From Akkermansia muciniphila (GTDB lineage Bacteria > Verrucomicrobiota > Verrucomicrobiia > Limisphaerales > UBA9464), in NCBI GenBank assembly GCA_945898055.1, contig CAMDGV010000004.1:1-64000 (forward strand): a stretch of DNA of 64,000 nt. The letters are read 5' to 3'. Numbering within the stretch: the stretch's first letter is position 1; every line of letters begins with the position of its first letter. Of this stretch, positions 18,979 through 28,372 are shown in pieces. The notes under the pieces are model-generated. The model saw only the letters and a list, made by a program, of their open reading frames with translations, was not told the DNA's origin and did not search any database. The translations under genes were made by a program, and so were the position numbers.

Positions 18979-19944
18979 TTAGCTAGCACGCCCTCCCCGA
19001 ACCCAGGTTGACGCCGCCGGTTCAGGAAGTCCAAGCACTCGGTACGCTGTTCTAAAATGCATTTTGGCAATCTTGGGAAGAACTTCCGCGCCATGCTTGG
19101 CCATCGCAGTTCGTCCCGCTACTTCAACTCCCTTGGCTGCGCCTTTCGGCAAAGGTACCTCATACTCTCGCTCCAATCGTTCCATGCGTGTCACATACTC
19201 GTCCCGAGCTAAAATCGAAGCCGCCGCGACCGCCATGTCCGATTCCGCCTTATGTCTTTGCACCAATTCTAGGGTTCGCCCCTTCTCCATCAACGCCCTC
19301 TCCACAGTCGTCTTGCTCGATGCAAACTGATCACTGATCGCTCGCACCGGTAACGGAACCATCAGGGGGCTCTGCTCCATCAGATTCTCAATCACTCGCG
19401 CATGTCCCCAGGCCAGAACGGTGTTCACTGACCCATACCGAGAATGCATACGGTTATAAGCTTCGTTGCCAATCACCACCACATCGTAAACACATCCTAG
19501 GGTCGACCGAATGATTTTAGCTAATCGTCCAATCTGCACATCGCTGCTGACACTCTTCGAATCTTTGATCCCAGCGTCGCTCCATGCCCCGAGTATCTTC
19601 GCATTGACATAAACTCCAGCAATACACAGTGGCCCAAAAAAATCTCCCTTTCCTGATTCATCGACTCCAATCCGCGGATCCATCAATGTTGGATCCAGCA
19701 CCTGCTCATAACCCAAGGCCACTTTTTGCAGAATCTCAGGCTCCAATATGAACTCGACAAAGTCTCGGGTCCCCTTCCCTTGTACCACTAACTTACCGCT
19801 TAAATAAAATGTCACGTTGTACTCTTTTCTTACCCCACTAAATCGAGCATAGGGCACCTCTCTCAAAAGATAGTTTCCTGCTCGAACATGCCTCTCCAGT
19901 CGGTCCGCCTGCTCTGCGGTTAAGGTTGCTGTGTAGATCGTCAT
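18979..19944 (-). CDS. rnhC: Ribonuclease HIII
   Basis: The 321-residue enzyme removes RNA from RNA-DNA hybrids. It has the N-terminal TBP-like substrate-binding domain of HIII (residues 1-85, with GKLVVQGKGTRDFVEFIL), then the catalytic core starting RIGVDESGKGDFFGPLCIAG, whose DEsGkGD motif and following acidic residues (IKDSKSVS, AISDQF) match the D-E-D-E site. The N-terminal domain and the GKGDFFGP wording separate HIII from HII. It ends just upstream of the RRM leader. Confidence 0.95.
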   Translation of the reverse strand: MTIYTATLTAEQADRLERHVRAGNYLLREVPYARFSGVRKEYNVTFYLSGKLVVQGKGTRDFVEFILEPEILQKVALGYEQVLDPTLMDPRIGVDESGKGDFFGPLCIAGVYVNAKILGAWSDAGIKDSKSVSSDVQIGRLAKIIRSTLGCVYDVVVIGNEAYNRMHSRYGSVNTVLAWGHARVIENLMEQSPLMVPLPVRAISDQFASSKTTVERALMEKGRTLELVQRHKAESDMAVAAASILARDEYVTRMERLEREYEVPLPKGAAKGVEVAGRTAMAKHGAEVLPKIAKMHFRTAYRVLGLPEPAASTWVRGGRAS

Positions 19945-20042
19945 GTCCCTACCTTTCCTCGCTGAGACCCTCTCAAGTCCAGTCGGAACTTACCTTCTTC
20001 TTTCTCTCAGGTTCTTGATAATTCAGAGTCTGCCGCCTCGAT

Positions 20043-21149
20043 ATGGCCCTCCCTAGCCTCATCCCCAAATTGCAGTACTTGCCTCTGGTCTCCCAGTTGC
20101 TCGGTTGGTTCGATACCCACGCTCGACCTCTTCCTTGGCGTCTCTCTCGCGATCCTTATGCCATCTGGATCTCCGAAATTATGCTCCAGCAGACCCAAGT
20201 TAAGACGGTGATCCCCTACTGGACGCGCTGGATGAACTCGCTGCCTGATGTCAACTCTCTCGCCGCCGCTTCTGAAGATCAGGTCTTAAAACTCTGGGAA
20301 GGCCTCGGCTACTATTCCCGTGCCCGTAATCTCCAGAAGGCTGCTCGCAAAATTAGCGTGCGAACTGACGGTTGCTTTCCTAGGTCCCTGGCCGATCTCC
20401 TCGATCTTCCAGGCGTTGGCCCTTACACCGCTGGAGCCATCGCTTCGATCGCCTTCGATCAGCCAGAGCCAATTCTTGATGGAAATGTCATCCGTGTCCT
20501 CACTCGCCTTCTTGCTCTCTCGGGAGATCCCAAATCGAAGGCGATCAACCAACAACTTTGGACAACAGCCTCTGCCCTCGTCGAGGAAGCGAATGTCGCC
20601 TCTCGCTGCGGCACCCAACGGTGCGCTCGTTTTAATCAAGCTTTGATGGAACTGGGGGCCATCGTGTGTACCCCAAACCAACCTCTCTGCCACCTCTGTC
20701 CTTGGCTCTCGCATTGCGCAGCCCAGCGCCTCGGCCAAGCTCAACACTTCCCCGAAACGCCCCCACGCCCCCCGACCACCCCTCGCTTCTTCGCCACCGC
20801 TCTGCTTTCGTCTTCGGGTCGCTTTCTTCTCCGCAAACGCACCACCGTTGAGGTCAATGCCGGCCTCTGGGAATTTCCAAATCTAGAAACTGAACCTGAT
20901 GCCAACCCAATCAATCAACTCGAAGACTGGCTGGGACTTCCTTCGCTCAAGTGGGTTCGCAAAGCGGATCTTCGTCATTCAATCACCCGCTATCGAATTA
21001 CTCAAAGAATCCTCGTTGCCGAAGCGTCTCCTGACCTTCGCGGTCTCCCCAGCGAATGGCTCTGGGTCGCTCCAAACGACCTTCAACACTTCGCTCTCAC
21101 TGGACCGCATCGGCGGCTTGTCCAACGACTCCGACTTGACTCCGCATGA
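20043..21149 (+). CDS. mutY: A/G-specific adenine glycosylase
   Basis: MutY removes adenine paired with 8-oxoguanine. The 368-residue protein has WISEIMLQQTQVKTVIPYW with the catalytic Glu, the helix-hairpin-helix LLDLPGVGPYTAGAI, the catalytic-Asp segment PILDGNVIRVL, and a 4Fe-4S motif C-x6-C-x2-C-x5-C (CTPNQPLCHLCPWLSHC, about residues 210-226). The C-terminal part with FLLRKRTTVEVNAGLWEFP is the NUDIX-like domain that reads the 8-oxoG. Its TGA overlaps the ATG of the RF3-like gene, so the two are coupled. Confidence 0.96.
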   Translation: MALPSLIPKLQYLPLVSQLLGWFDTHARPLPWRLSRDPYAIWISEIMLQQTQVKTVIPYWTRWMNSLPDVNSLAAASEDQVLKLWEGLGYYSRARNLQKAARKISVRTDGCFPRSLADLLDLPGVGPYTAGAIASIAFDQPEPILDGNVIRVLTRLLALSGDPKSKAINQQLWTTASALVEEANVASRCGTQRCARFNQALMELGAIVCTPNQPLCHLCPWLSHCAAQRLGQAQHFPETPPRPPTTPRFFATALLSSSGRFLLRKRTTVEVNAGLWEFPNLETEPDANPINQLEDWLGLPSLKWVRKADLRHSITRYRITQRILVAEASPDLRGLPSEWLWVAPNDLQHFALTGPHRRLVQRLRLDSA

Positions 21150-21973
21150 TCACCCTCACAAGCCGCATTGTCACCGGTACCCCGACAGTGGCACCCTACT
21201 CGCACGTGAACGAAGACAGCCTCATCGAACCGGAACATCCGCACTTCTCCGGATTCATCTTCAAGATCCAAGCCAATATGGATCCAAAACATCGCGATCG
21301 TATCGCCTTCGTTCGGGTGGTAAGCGGGAGATTTGAACGTGATATGACCGTTCTTCATGTTCAATCCGGTAAAAAAGTTCGACTAAGCTCCTCTCACAAA
21401 CTGTTTGGCAACGAACGGGAAACCATCAATGAAGCCTTTCCTGGAGACATTATTGGCTTGGTCGGTCACGACGGATTTGGCATCGGGGACACATTAACCT
21501 GCGATCCGTCGATCCGCTACGACGAGATTCCTCGCTTCACCCCAGAAGTCTTCGAATATTTTCACAATCCCAATACCGCCAAGTTTAAGCAGTTTCGTCA
21601 GGGCCTCGACCAATTACTCCTCGAGGGGGTCGCCCAAGCCTTTCTCCTCAAGGATACCGCAAGTCGAGTTCCCCTGCTGGCAGCCGTCGGTCCCCTTCAG
21701 TTCGAAGTGCTTCAATACCGGATGGAAACGGAATACACAGCCGAAACCCGTCGTGAAACCGCCCCTTTTAACTGCGTTCGCTGGCTTCCAGTTGGCACTC
21801 TCCCCGAAGATCTCGATTCCATTTCACTTCCAACGGGCGGGCGCTTTGCTTTCGATATCGACAACAATCCGGTTGCACTCTTCCCGTCTGAGTGGAGTCT
21901 AAACTATTTCCGACAAAACAATCCTAACATTTCCCTAAATAGCCTCGCCCCAGCGCGGTCCAGCGATCGCTAA
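21146..21973 (+). CDS. prfC: Peptide chain release factor 3, domains II-III only (GTPase domain absent)
   Basis: The 275-residue product matches the C-terminal half of RF3 (E. coli RF3 is about 529 residues). It reads [68 protein letters not shown], and [19 protein letters not shown]. The N-terminal GTP-binding domain (P-loop, switch regions, NKxD) is missing: the frame opens at ATG 21146 inside the mutY stop, and the similarity begins right at the interdomain linker. The frame is intact throughout with no stop. Either it is a truncated relic, or a G-domain-free protein that may act with a GTPase encoded elsewhere. Confidence 0.9.
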   Translation: MITLTSRIVTGTPTVAPYSHVNEDSLIEPEHPHFSGFIFKIQANMDPKHRDRIAFVRVVSGRFERDMTVLHVQSGKKVRLSSSHKLFGNERETINEAFPGDIIGLVGHDGFGIGDTLTCDPSIRYDEIPRFTPEVFEYFHNPNTAKFKQFRQGLDQLLLEGVAQAFLLKDTASRVPLLAAVGPLQFEVLQYRMETEYTAETRRETAPFNCVRWLPVGTLPEDLDSISLPTGGRFAFDIDNNPVALFPSEWSLNYFRQNNPNISLNSLAPARSSDR

Positions 21974-22002
21974 ATTTCTCTTTAACCTACCCCCAGCTTT
22001 CC

Positions 22003-23223
22003 ATGTCATCGACGCAGTATGCCACCCCATCGATGCCGGACGCCCAAGGCCATTTTGGCCCTTTTGGCGGACGGTACGTCCCTGAAACCCTTGTTCATCC
22101 ACTTCAACAACTAGAGGATGAATACTGGCGCGCCCAACAAGACCCCGATTTCCAACAAGAATTAGACTATTACCTCCGTGAATTTGTCGGACGCCCCACG
22201 CCATTGTATTACGCCGAACGTCTGACCCGCGAACTGGGCGGCGCCAAGATTTATCTGAAGCGCGAAGACCTCCTCCATACCGGCGCTCACAAAATTAATA
22301 ACGCCATGGGACAGGTCCTCCTCGCTCGCCGCATGGGTAAAACGCGTATCATTGGCGAAACTGGAGCCGGTCAACACGGTGTCGCGACCGCCACCGTCGC
22401 GGCCATGTTCGGGATGCAGTGCGTCATCTACATGGGCGCAGTCGATTGCAAACGTCAGGAATTAAATGTCTACCGCATGAAAATGCTGGGGGCTGAAGTA
22501 GTCGCAGTTAAAGCAGGTCAACAGACCCTGAAAGAGGCAGTCAATGAAGCCATGCGCGACTGGGTCACCCACGTCCGTTCCACGCATTATATTCTTGGGA
22601 CCGCCTACGGTGCTCATCCTTATCCGGTCATGGTGCGCAACTTTCACCGGATCATCGGCGATGAAGCGCGTCGTCAAATTCTCGAACAAGAAAAACGACT
22701 ACCCGACATTTTGATCGCCTGCGTCGGTGGCGGTTCCAACGCCATCGGCCTCTTCTACCCTTTCCTCAATGATCCCTCGGTCAGGATGCTCGGTATTGAG
22801 GCCGGCGGTGAAGGTATATTGCCCGAACGACACGCAGCACGCTTTCAAGGAGGTTCTCTAGGCGTTCTCCAAGGAACCCGCAGCTATATTTTACAAGATG
22901 CGTTCGGCCAGATCCAACTCACCCACTCGGTGAGTGCCGGCCTCGATTACGCGGCGGTCGGACCTGAGCACGCTTGGCTCCGCGACGAAAAACGGGTGGA
23001 TTACGATTACGCGACCGACACAGAAGCCCTCGATGCCTTCATGCGATTGGCGCGGCTCGAAGGAATTATTCCAGCCCTAGAAAGTGCTCATGCGGTCGCC
23101 GGCGCGATCAAGGTAGCTCCGAATCTTTCCAAAGACGCCCTGATCATTGTCAATCTATCGGGTCGCGGAGACAAAGATGTCATGCATGCAGCCCAGCAAA
23201 TCGGCCTGAAACTGCCAGACTAA
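22003..23223 (+). CDS. trpB: Tryptophan synthase beta chain
   Basis: TrpB condenses indole and serine with PLP to make tryptophan. The 406-residue protein has [15 protein letters not shown], the PLP-lysine motif [33 protein letters not shown], the phosphate-binding VGGGSNAIG, and the conserved [14 protein letters not shown] and ALESAHAV segments. This is the TrpB1 type that pairs with TrpA, but trpA is not adjacent: RF3-like lies upstream and tmRNA downstream. Confidence 0.97.
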   Translation: MSSTQYATPSMPDAQGHFGPFGGRYVPETLVHPLQQLEDEYWRAQQDPDFQQELDYYLREFVGRPTPLYYAERLTRELGGAKIYLKREDLLHTGAHKINNAMGQVLLARRMGKTRIIGETGAGQHGVATATVAAMFGMQCVIYMGAVDCKRQELNVYRMKMLGAEVVAVKAGQQTLKEAVNEAMRDWVTHVRSTHYILGTAYGAHPYPVMVRNFHRIIGDEARRQILEQEKRLPDILIACVGGGSNAIGLFYPFLNDPSVRMLGIEAGGEGILPERHAARFQGGSLGVLQGTRSYILQDAFGQIQLTHSVSAGLDYAAVGPEHAWLRDEKRVDYDYATDTEALDAFMRLARLEGIIPALESAHAVAGAIKVAPNLSKDALIIVNLSGRGDKDVMHAAQQIGLKLPD

Positions 23224-23339
23224 GTGAGCAACAAAGCAGAGAGCAAGCGGTGCGGCCTGCAACACCGACTCTAAAACAAATTGGAACGTCCCTTGCTCTG
23301 ATCGAAAAGACCTGTCAGTTTTTGGCTTCCGCAACGTGG

Positions 23340-23693
23340 GGGGGCGCACCGGTTTCGACTGGGTTAGCCTGCACGAGACGGCATGCCGAGGATGGTACGT
23401 TGGCCTCGTAAATCATCGAACCAAAAAATAAAAGCTAACGAAGAGTTGGCCCTCGCAGCCTAATTGGCTCGACGTTTCGCCCTGAACACCTGCTACAGGA
23501 ACGAAACGCATTTAGCAGGTAGGGTCGCCGGCGGAGTTCGCGCGTTGGCGGCCGAGAAACTTCATGCGAGCTGGGAGTTGGCGATCCATGTCAGCCGGTT
23601 ACGACAACTCCAAGACAAAAAGGCTGACTAAGCATGTAGTCGTTTCGGGTTGAATGATCTAGGACGCGGGTTCAATTCCCGCCGCCTCCACCA
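23340..23693 (+). ncRNA. ssrA: Transfer-messenger RNA (tmRNA)
   Basis: The one-piece tmRNA of about 354 nt rescues stalled ribosomes. The 5' acceptor strand GGGGGCG (23340-23346) pairs with CGCCTCC (23683-23689), followed by encoded ACCA. The usual ACCGGTTTCGACTGGG follows the 5' end, and a T-arm GCGGGTTCAATTCCCGC lies at 23666-23682. The tag frame runs GCT at 23434 to TAA at 23461-23463 and encodes ANEELALAA, ending in the protease signal ALAA. The 3' end is the left attachment site of the islet described next. Confidence 0.96.
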
Positions 23694-23698
23694 CTTTT
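23684..23698 (+). repeat. Left attachment-site repeat (attL), 15 bp, in tmRNA 3' end
   Basis: GCCTCCACCACTTTT spans the tmRNA acceptor 3' strand, its CCA and five bases beyond. The identical 15 bases occur at 28373-28387. Confidence 0.85.
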
Positions 23699-23726
23699 TC
23701 CTCAACAAAATTGGGTATTTGGTTGA

Positions 23727-23748
23727 ATTCCTGACAGATTCCTGACAG
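23727..23748 (+). repeat. Tandem 11-bp repeat before the integrase
   Basis: ATTCCTGACAG occurs twice head to tail (23727-23737 and 23738-23748), between the attachment site and the integrase start. Position and form fit integrase arm-binding sites, but this is inference. Confidence 0.6.
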
Positions 23749-23757
23749 ATCCGCCCC

Positions 23758-25038
23758 ATGTCGAAACCGAAGTTTCCCATGGTGGTGAAACGGGTCCACA
23801 CAGCCGTGAAAATCTACCGCACGCCAACCAATGGCTGCGACTCCTACACGGTTGTCCACTACGTCGGAGAAAAACGTCAACGCAAGACCTTCGCCGATTT
23901 GGATTTGGCCGTCACGGAAGCGGAGGTCACCGCAAACAAGTTGTCCACGGGTGAACTGGATGTGCTCACGCTGACGAGCCAAGATCGCTTGGCGTCTGTT
24001 CGCGCGGTCGAGGCGCTCAAGCCAACGGGCGTCCATTTGGAAATGGCTGCCCTCCAGTTTGCGGAAGCAGTCAAAGTGATGGATGGCGGGTCGATACTCG
24101 AATCCGCGCGGTTTTACGCCAAGCAAAACCCTCACAGGTTTCCCCGAAAACTCCTGCCTGAAGTGGTGGAGGAATTGTTCGCCGCAAAACAGACCGACGG
24201 GATGAGCGCGGTTTACCTCAAAGATTTGCGCGGACGCTTGGGTCGATTCGCTCAAGCCTTCAAAATAACCATCGCGATGGTCACCACCGCCGAGATTGAG
24301 GACGTCCTCCGGTCCCTCGGGTTGTCGGGGCGTTCGCCGAACAATTACCGGCGCGCCATCGCCACTCTGTTCTAATTCGCGGAAACGCGCGGGTATGTCG
24401 CCAAAGGCGCGGCGCAGGTCGAATCGGTGGCCGTCGCCAAGGAGGATGAAGGCGCCATCGAGATTTTCACGCCGGAGGAAATGGCGCGAGTCTTGGAACA
24501 TGCCGAGCCGGCACTGATTCCCTTCCTGACGATTGGAGCATTTGCAGGGTTGCGGCGCGCGGAGATTGCTCGACTGGAATGGCCGCAAGTCCGGCCCGAC
24601 GACTGCTTCATCGAAATAAAAGCAAGCAACGCCAAGACGGCAAGCCGCCGACTCGTGCCAATCTCCGAAAATCTGAAACAGTGGCTGGCGCCGCATAAGC
24701 AATCGCAGGGAAAAGGTTGCCCTTACGCCAGCAGGTCAAAGCAACTGCTCTGGATCGCTGAGGGCGTGCATGAGAAGTGCCAGCAGGAAACGCCGCCGGG
24801 AGAGTTTGTTTGGAAACACAATGCACTGCGACATTCTTTCATCAGCTACCGCGTGGCACAAACTCAGAACGTGGCCCAAGTGGCGCTGGAGGCTGGGAAC
24901 TCACCGCGTATGGTTTTCTCAAACTATCGCGAGTTGGTGCGTCCCGCAGACGCGGTGAAGTGGTTTTCGATTGCTCCTGCCTCTGGCCCGGTTCTCGCAA
25001 CCTTACCCGAGCAGGCGTCGGTTGAAACCGCACTTTGA
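23758..25038 (+). pseudogene. Tyrosine recombinase/integrase, interrupted by an in-frame stop
   Basis: One continuous frame of 427 codons from ATG 23758 to the stop at 25036-25038 is broken by a TAA at 24373-24375 (ATLF-stop-FAETRGYVAKG). The N-terminal arm and core-binding domain lie before the stop. The catalytic domain lies after it with AGLRRAEIARLEW (Arg I), IKASNAKTASRRLVP (Lys), HNALRHSFISY (His-x-x-Arg) and EAGNSPRMVFSNYREL (Asn in place of the usual His, then the Tyr). The stop separates DNA-arm binding from catalysis, so the enzyme is probably inactive. The gene starts 65 bases beyond the tmRNA end, as expected for the islet's own integrase. Confidence 0.88.
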
Positions 25039-25289
25039 ACTGCCTCATTGCCGGTATTCACATCCGGCGAGTGATACTTGATGCTGTTCAGTCCAACTTG
25101 AGCTGAACGTCCCCGGCGCTCCACTCGAAAGTGTTCGGTCAGATAAGCGTCAACGTCGCTGACTTTGAACCTTACGGTCCGTCCAATCTTGAAGTAGGGC
25201 AAGTAGCCGAGCTTCATCCAATTGTCGATGCACCGCGTCGTGCATTGCGCGTAGGCGGCGACTTCGGACTTCGTGAGTAGCTGGCTCAT
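24924..25289 (-). CDS. Excisionase-like helix-turn-helix protein
   Basis: The first 65 residues read MSQLLTKSEVAAYAQCTTRC, then IDNWMKLGYLPYFKIGRTVR and FKVSDVDAYLTEHFRVERR. This is the winged-helix/MerR-like excisionase family that binds next to attachment sites and directs integrase towards excision. The C-terminal half is low in similarity to anything I know and overlaps the 3' end of the convergent integrase by 115 bases. I use ATG 25289; a GTG at 25313 is possible. It is probably the islet's directionality factor. Confidence 0.75.
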   Translation of the reverse strand: MSQLLTKSEVAAYAQCTTRCIDNWMKLGYLPYFKIGRTVRFKVSDVDAYLTEHFRVERRGRSAQVGLNSIKYHSPDVNTGNEAVQSAVSTDACSGKVARTGPEAGAIENHFTASAGRTNSR

Positions 25290-25433
25290 AAGGTGATTCT
25301 TTTTCGGTCGCACAGCGAACTTGCTCGCCCAATATGCGCTTCACATTTTGCAGTCGGCCAGGAGGCTCAATCCGAACAAACAAAATGAGAACACTTTCAG
25401 AAGGCATCGCGCCGCCAAGGATTTTGACCCGCT

Positions 25434-26219
25434 GTGCCTCCGCCAAGCTTGGGTCGAAGGAATGTGGTGGAGCGCCACGACTCCCCTTGGTCGCCGCAAC
25501 GTCTTGAAGCGCCAAAACGTTTCGATTTACCTTTGGCTGGCCATGATGAAGACCATCATCAGTGGATCGCCTTCTGGTTCCAAGTCCGGAAACTCCACTT
25601 GCCACTGGACATCACCTACCGGAGCGTACTCGGATACATCGACTGGCGGACGGCCTACAAAAAGGAAAGCGGGAAGACCGTTGGACGGAACACCGCGATC
25701 TTCGAGCTCAAGACGCTTACGATGATCATCGGGGAAGCCGTGCGGCTGGGGCACACCGAAGGCAACCCCCTAGTCAGCCTCACGCTCCGAAAGGACAAGG
25801 CCCCGAAGAAACCGGAGCTCGCTGACGCGGAAATTGTGGCGATCAAGGCGGCACTTGCCGAGGAACCCGAGTGGATGCAAACCGCCTTCAAAATCGCGCT
25901 TCACACCGGCTGTCGCCTCCGCGAAACCCGCATCCCCATGAGCTGTGTCGATTTCGCCGAGAACAAGATCACCTTCCCGTCGCCGAAAGGCGGAGAGGCC
26001 CGTGCGTTTTCCATTCCGATGCCGACCGCGCTCCGGCCTCTTTTGGAGAAGATTGCCAAGACCAAGCAAAAATTCACCGTGGAGTTCCCGTTCCAGCCGT
26101 CTCGCCGGTGGCAGCAATTCTTCATCAAGATCAAGATGCCCCACCTCTGCTTCCATTGCCTCCGCGTGCCCACATTACTGTCTACTACCTATGGCGATTC
26201 GCCTCGAACTATTCCTTAG
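25434..26219 (+). pseudogene. Second tyrosine recombinase, truncated at the C-terminus
   Basis: The frame encodes a core-binding-like domain (YRSVLGYIDWRTAYKKESGK, then NTAIFELKTLTMIIGEAVRL) and part of a catalytic domain with LHTGCRLRETRIP (Arg I), FPSPKGGEARAFS (Lys) and LCFHCLRVP (His-x-x-Arg). After this point the frame changes to unrelated sequence, so the second His/Trp and the catalytic Tyr are missing. The N-terminus has no clear start. It is a decayed recombinase unrelated in detail to the first one, suggesting that the islet is composite. Confidence 0.7.
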
Positions 26220-26363
26220 CGCAGGAGTCAATTCGCCGCCGACAAAAATTACCATCGGCACGGCATGGACGATACTTGGGGGGGGCAAGCCTTGAAATTC
26301 GCGCGGCCAAAGAATGGCTCCTTTCCAGCGATGTTGAAGTGCCCCCACCCACCCCCCGAACCG

Positions 26364-27206
26364 TCATGGACACAACTCTTCGAGCAGGCTCCGAACAAAC
26401 CCCACGACGTCGGCTTGGGTCTCCGGATCGGGCCGACCGTAAAGAAACGTCGCCACCCGCCTTGGACCCACCGCCTCCGGATCGAGAAAATCCTCCCTCA
26501 AATAGCCAATCGCGGCCTGCGTGCTCGGGTCCTGGAGCAGCGGCTTCAGCAGCGTCGATACGTCCGCGACACCGCTTCCGTAGTTGCGCAAGAGATAGAA
26601 GAGATCATAGGCGTCCTTGTTCTCACCGCGAATGCGAAAGGCAAGGGCCTTGAGCACGACATAAGCGCCTGCTCCGCAGACCCGGATTTTGCGGGTGGCC
26701 TTTTCCCCGGCGATTGTTCGGCCATCGATTACCACAACCTGCTGGTCCAGAAACGCGAGATGAAGGCCCGGCGCGATGATTGCAGCCCAATCCTTGGTCA
26801 GCGGGAAAAGGCTTCCAGGCTTCCCCTCCACGCCCTCCGGTTCGATGAGGAAATCGACGGTCACGGGCGGTTCGCTGATGCGCCAGCGTTGTCGAGTAGT
26901 TTTACCCTCGTCGTTGGTGTCCGCCTGGAAACCGGCCTCGCGGAGTCGCCCGGCGACTTCCTTGTAGCGCTCCCCGCCAACGAGCGCGAAGGCCAATCCC
27001 AGGTCGAGGTCCAGCGTGCCGACGTGCCGAGTCACGTTTTCCGGGAGGTGCTCCTGGTCGATGATCAGGGAGGGCACAAGTCCTCCCACGACGACGAGTT
27101 CGTCCATGAGGTCACCGAGTTTTGTGGCAAGGTAAAGGCAAGTCGCCTTGACTCGTTCGGCCTGATCACGCGGGTATCCGGCGGCTGTGGTTGGTTTGTC
27201 AGGCAT
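26364..27206 (-). CDS. AbiEii-type nucleotidyltransferase toxin
   Basis: The 280-residue protein has the nucleotidyltransferase-fold motifs of AbiEii/MenT-type toxins: ELVVVGGLVPSLIID, then VGTLDLDLGLAF with the metal-binding Asp pair (about 66 and 68), and the C-terminal VVLKALAFRIRGENKDAYDL with the conserved Lys and KDxYDL. Such toxins modify an RNA target and cause growth arrest or abortive infection, countered by the AbiEi partner without direct contact (type IV). Its start overlaps the end of the antitoxin gene by 8 bases. It is the last gene of the pair within the islet. Confidence 0.85.
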   Translation of the reverse strand: MPDKPTTAAGYPRDQAERVKATCLYLATKLGDLMDELVVVGGLVPSLIIDQEHLPENVTRHVGTLDLDLGLAFALVGGERYKEVAGRLREAGFQADTNDEGKTTRQRWRISEPPVTVDFLIEPEGVEGKPGSLFPLTKDWAAIIAPGLHLAFLDQQVVVIDGRTIAGEKATRKIRVCGAGAYVVLKALAFRIRGENKDAYDLFYLLRNYGSGVADVSTLLKPLLQDPSTQAAIGYLREDFLDPEAVGPRRVATFLYGRPDPETQADVVGFVRSLLEELCP

Positions 27207-28260
27207 GGGGGGATGGATTCAAAAGCTTGCCACGGAGGTTCGCCGCCGCATCGGCGGATCGTTCAGGGTGGTCCTTCAGATCCAGATACACCTGCACCGG
27301 ATTCGCGCAGGAGATTCCATCGCGAACCTCGCTGCCGTGAAACACCCCGGAATCGTTCGGCCTCACGAGCCAAACATTCTCGCCGCGTTCCGTCTCGTGG
27401 AAGCCGATCCGTCCGAGCGCGTTGGCGTCGGGCAACTCGGCGACGAACATCGTCACCAACCGGTAGCCCGCGAAGCCACACCACTGCCACGCACCGGCAA
27501 GGGCGGTTGCGGCGTGTTCGATCTTCTCGGCTTGCAGGGTCTCCGCCAATCGCCTCAACAACTCGTCGCTGGAACGCGAGGCCACATGGCCGCGCACGAC
27601 TTGATGCATCGAGAAGTCGTGGGCCTCGAACAACGCATCCAGCAGAGCGCCATATTCAGTGACGCGGACGAGGCCGTCGGCTTGCCGCGAGACAAGCTGT
27701 TGTTCCGACAACCCCCGCACTATCCGGCTCGTGGATCCCTCATCGAGCCCGCTGAGCCTGGCCAACTCGCGCTGGGTAAAAACTTCGCGGTGCCTCATGA
27801 GCAGCCACCGCGCTATTCGAGCGCTTTTGGGAGCAAACAGACTCCGGGGCCGCCCTACACGCTTGAATCGGTTCGGCTTGCCCTCGATCTGAACCCGCAT
27901 TCCTGGAGCCACGATGTGGGCGTTCCCGGAGAGATCAAGCCAGCCGACGCCCGCTTCCTCGCACATCCTCCGCCCCACGTCGCCCATGAAAGGCACCGCC
28001 ACCAGCGGGATGGCTTTCCTGCCTAGGGTTTCGGCATCGCCGCGAGCGCGCCGCGCCGCCATGGCCACCGTAGCAGCCTGACCGCTCGCCTTGTAGTTGA
28101 CCACCCACACGCGGTCGCCCGATGAAACCACCAAGTCCACCTCCGCAGACCGTGCCGTCGAACCCTTCCTGACCTTCAATTGATTTGCCGGAATGTTCAA
28201 CAATTCCGCCAGACACGACGGGACGTCACCTATGCGCGGCTGTGTGCGTACGCTATTCAT
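27199..28260 (-). CDS. AbiEi-type antitoxin/regulator with extra N-terminal domain
   Basis: The 353-residue protein has three parts. Residues 1-130 look like a restriction-endonuclease-type fold (EVDLVVSSGDRVWVVNYKAS with E/D and K placed as in PD-(D/E)xK, then VGWLDLSGNAHIVAPGM). Residues about 150-215 are a winged HTH (FTQRELARLSGLDEGSTSRI). The rest is an AbiEi-like C-terminal domain. The protein should repress its own promoter and neutralise the toxin. It sits upstream of the toxin with an 8-base overlap. The nuclease-like domain may be a fold without activity. Confidence 0.75.
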   Translation of the reverse strand: MNSVRTQPRIGDVPSCLAELLNIPANQLKVRKGSTARSAEVDLVVSSGDRVWVVNYKASGQAATVAMAARRARGDAETLGRKAIPLVAVPFMGDVGRRMCEEAGVGWLDLSGNAHIVAPGMRVQIEGKPNRFKRVGRPRSLFAPKSARIARWLLMRHREVFTQRELARLSGLDEGSTSRIVRGLSEQQLVSRQADGLVRVTEYGALLDALFEAHDFSMHQVVRGHVASRSSDELLRRLAETLQAEKIEHAATALAGAWQWCGFAGYRLVTMFVAELPDANALGRIGFHETERGENVWLVRPNDSGVFHGSEVRDGISCANPVQVYLDLKDHPERSADAAANLRGKLLNPSPHA

Positions 28261-28266
28261 AGTGAT

Positions 28267-28295
28267 AGTTTACTGCGATTTGAACACGCGTTCAA
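28267..28295 (-). promoter_or_regulatory. Promoter and operator of the AbiE-type pair
   Basis: On the minus strand TTGAAC (28295-28290) and TAAACT (28272-28267) are 17 bases apart, a good -35/-10 pair. The -35 is one arm of the inverted repeat TTGAAC-ACGC-GTTCAA (28280-28295), a likely operator for autorepression. The ATG at 28260 is only 6 bases beyond the -10, so the transcript would be leaderless. Confidence 0.6.
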
Positions 28296-28372
28296 GGAGG
28301 TTAATTTTCACAAACACACAACCTCGCCCTCAGGTATCATCACGGTCGTCCGGCTGACTGGGACACCAAACG

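Noticed and set aside
24373-24375. Recoding (readthrough or selenocysteine-type) of the integrase stop
   Set aside because: TAA is not used for selenocysteine and no recoding structure is evident; a nonsense mutation is simpler.
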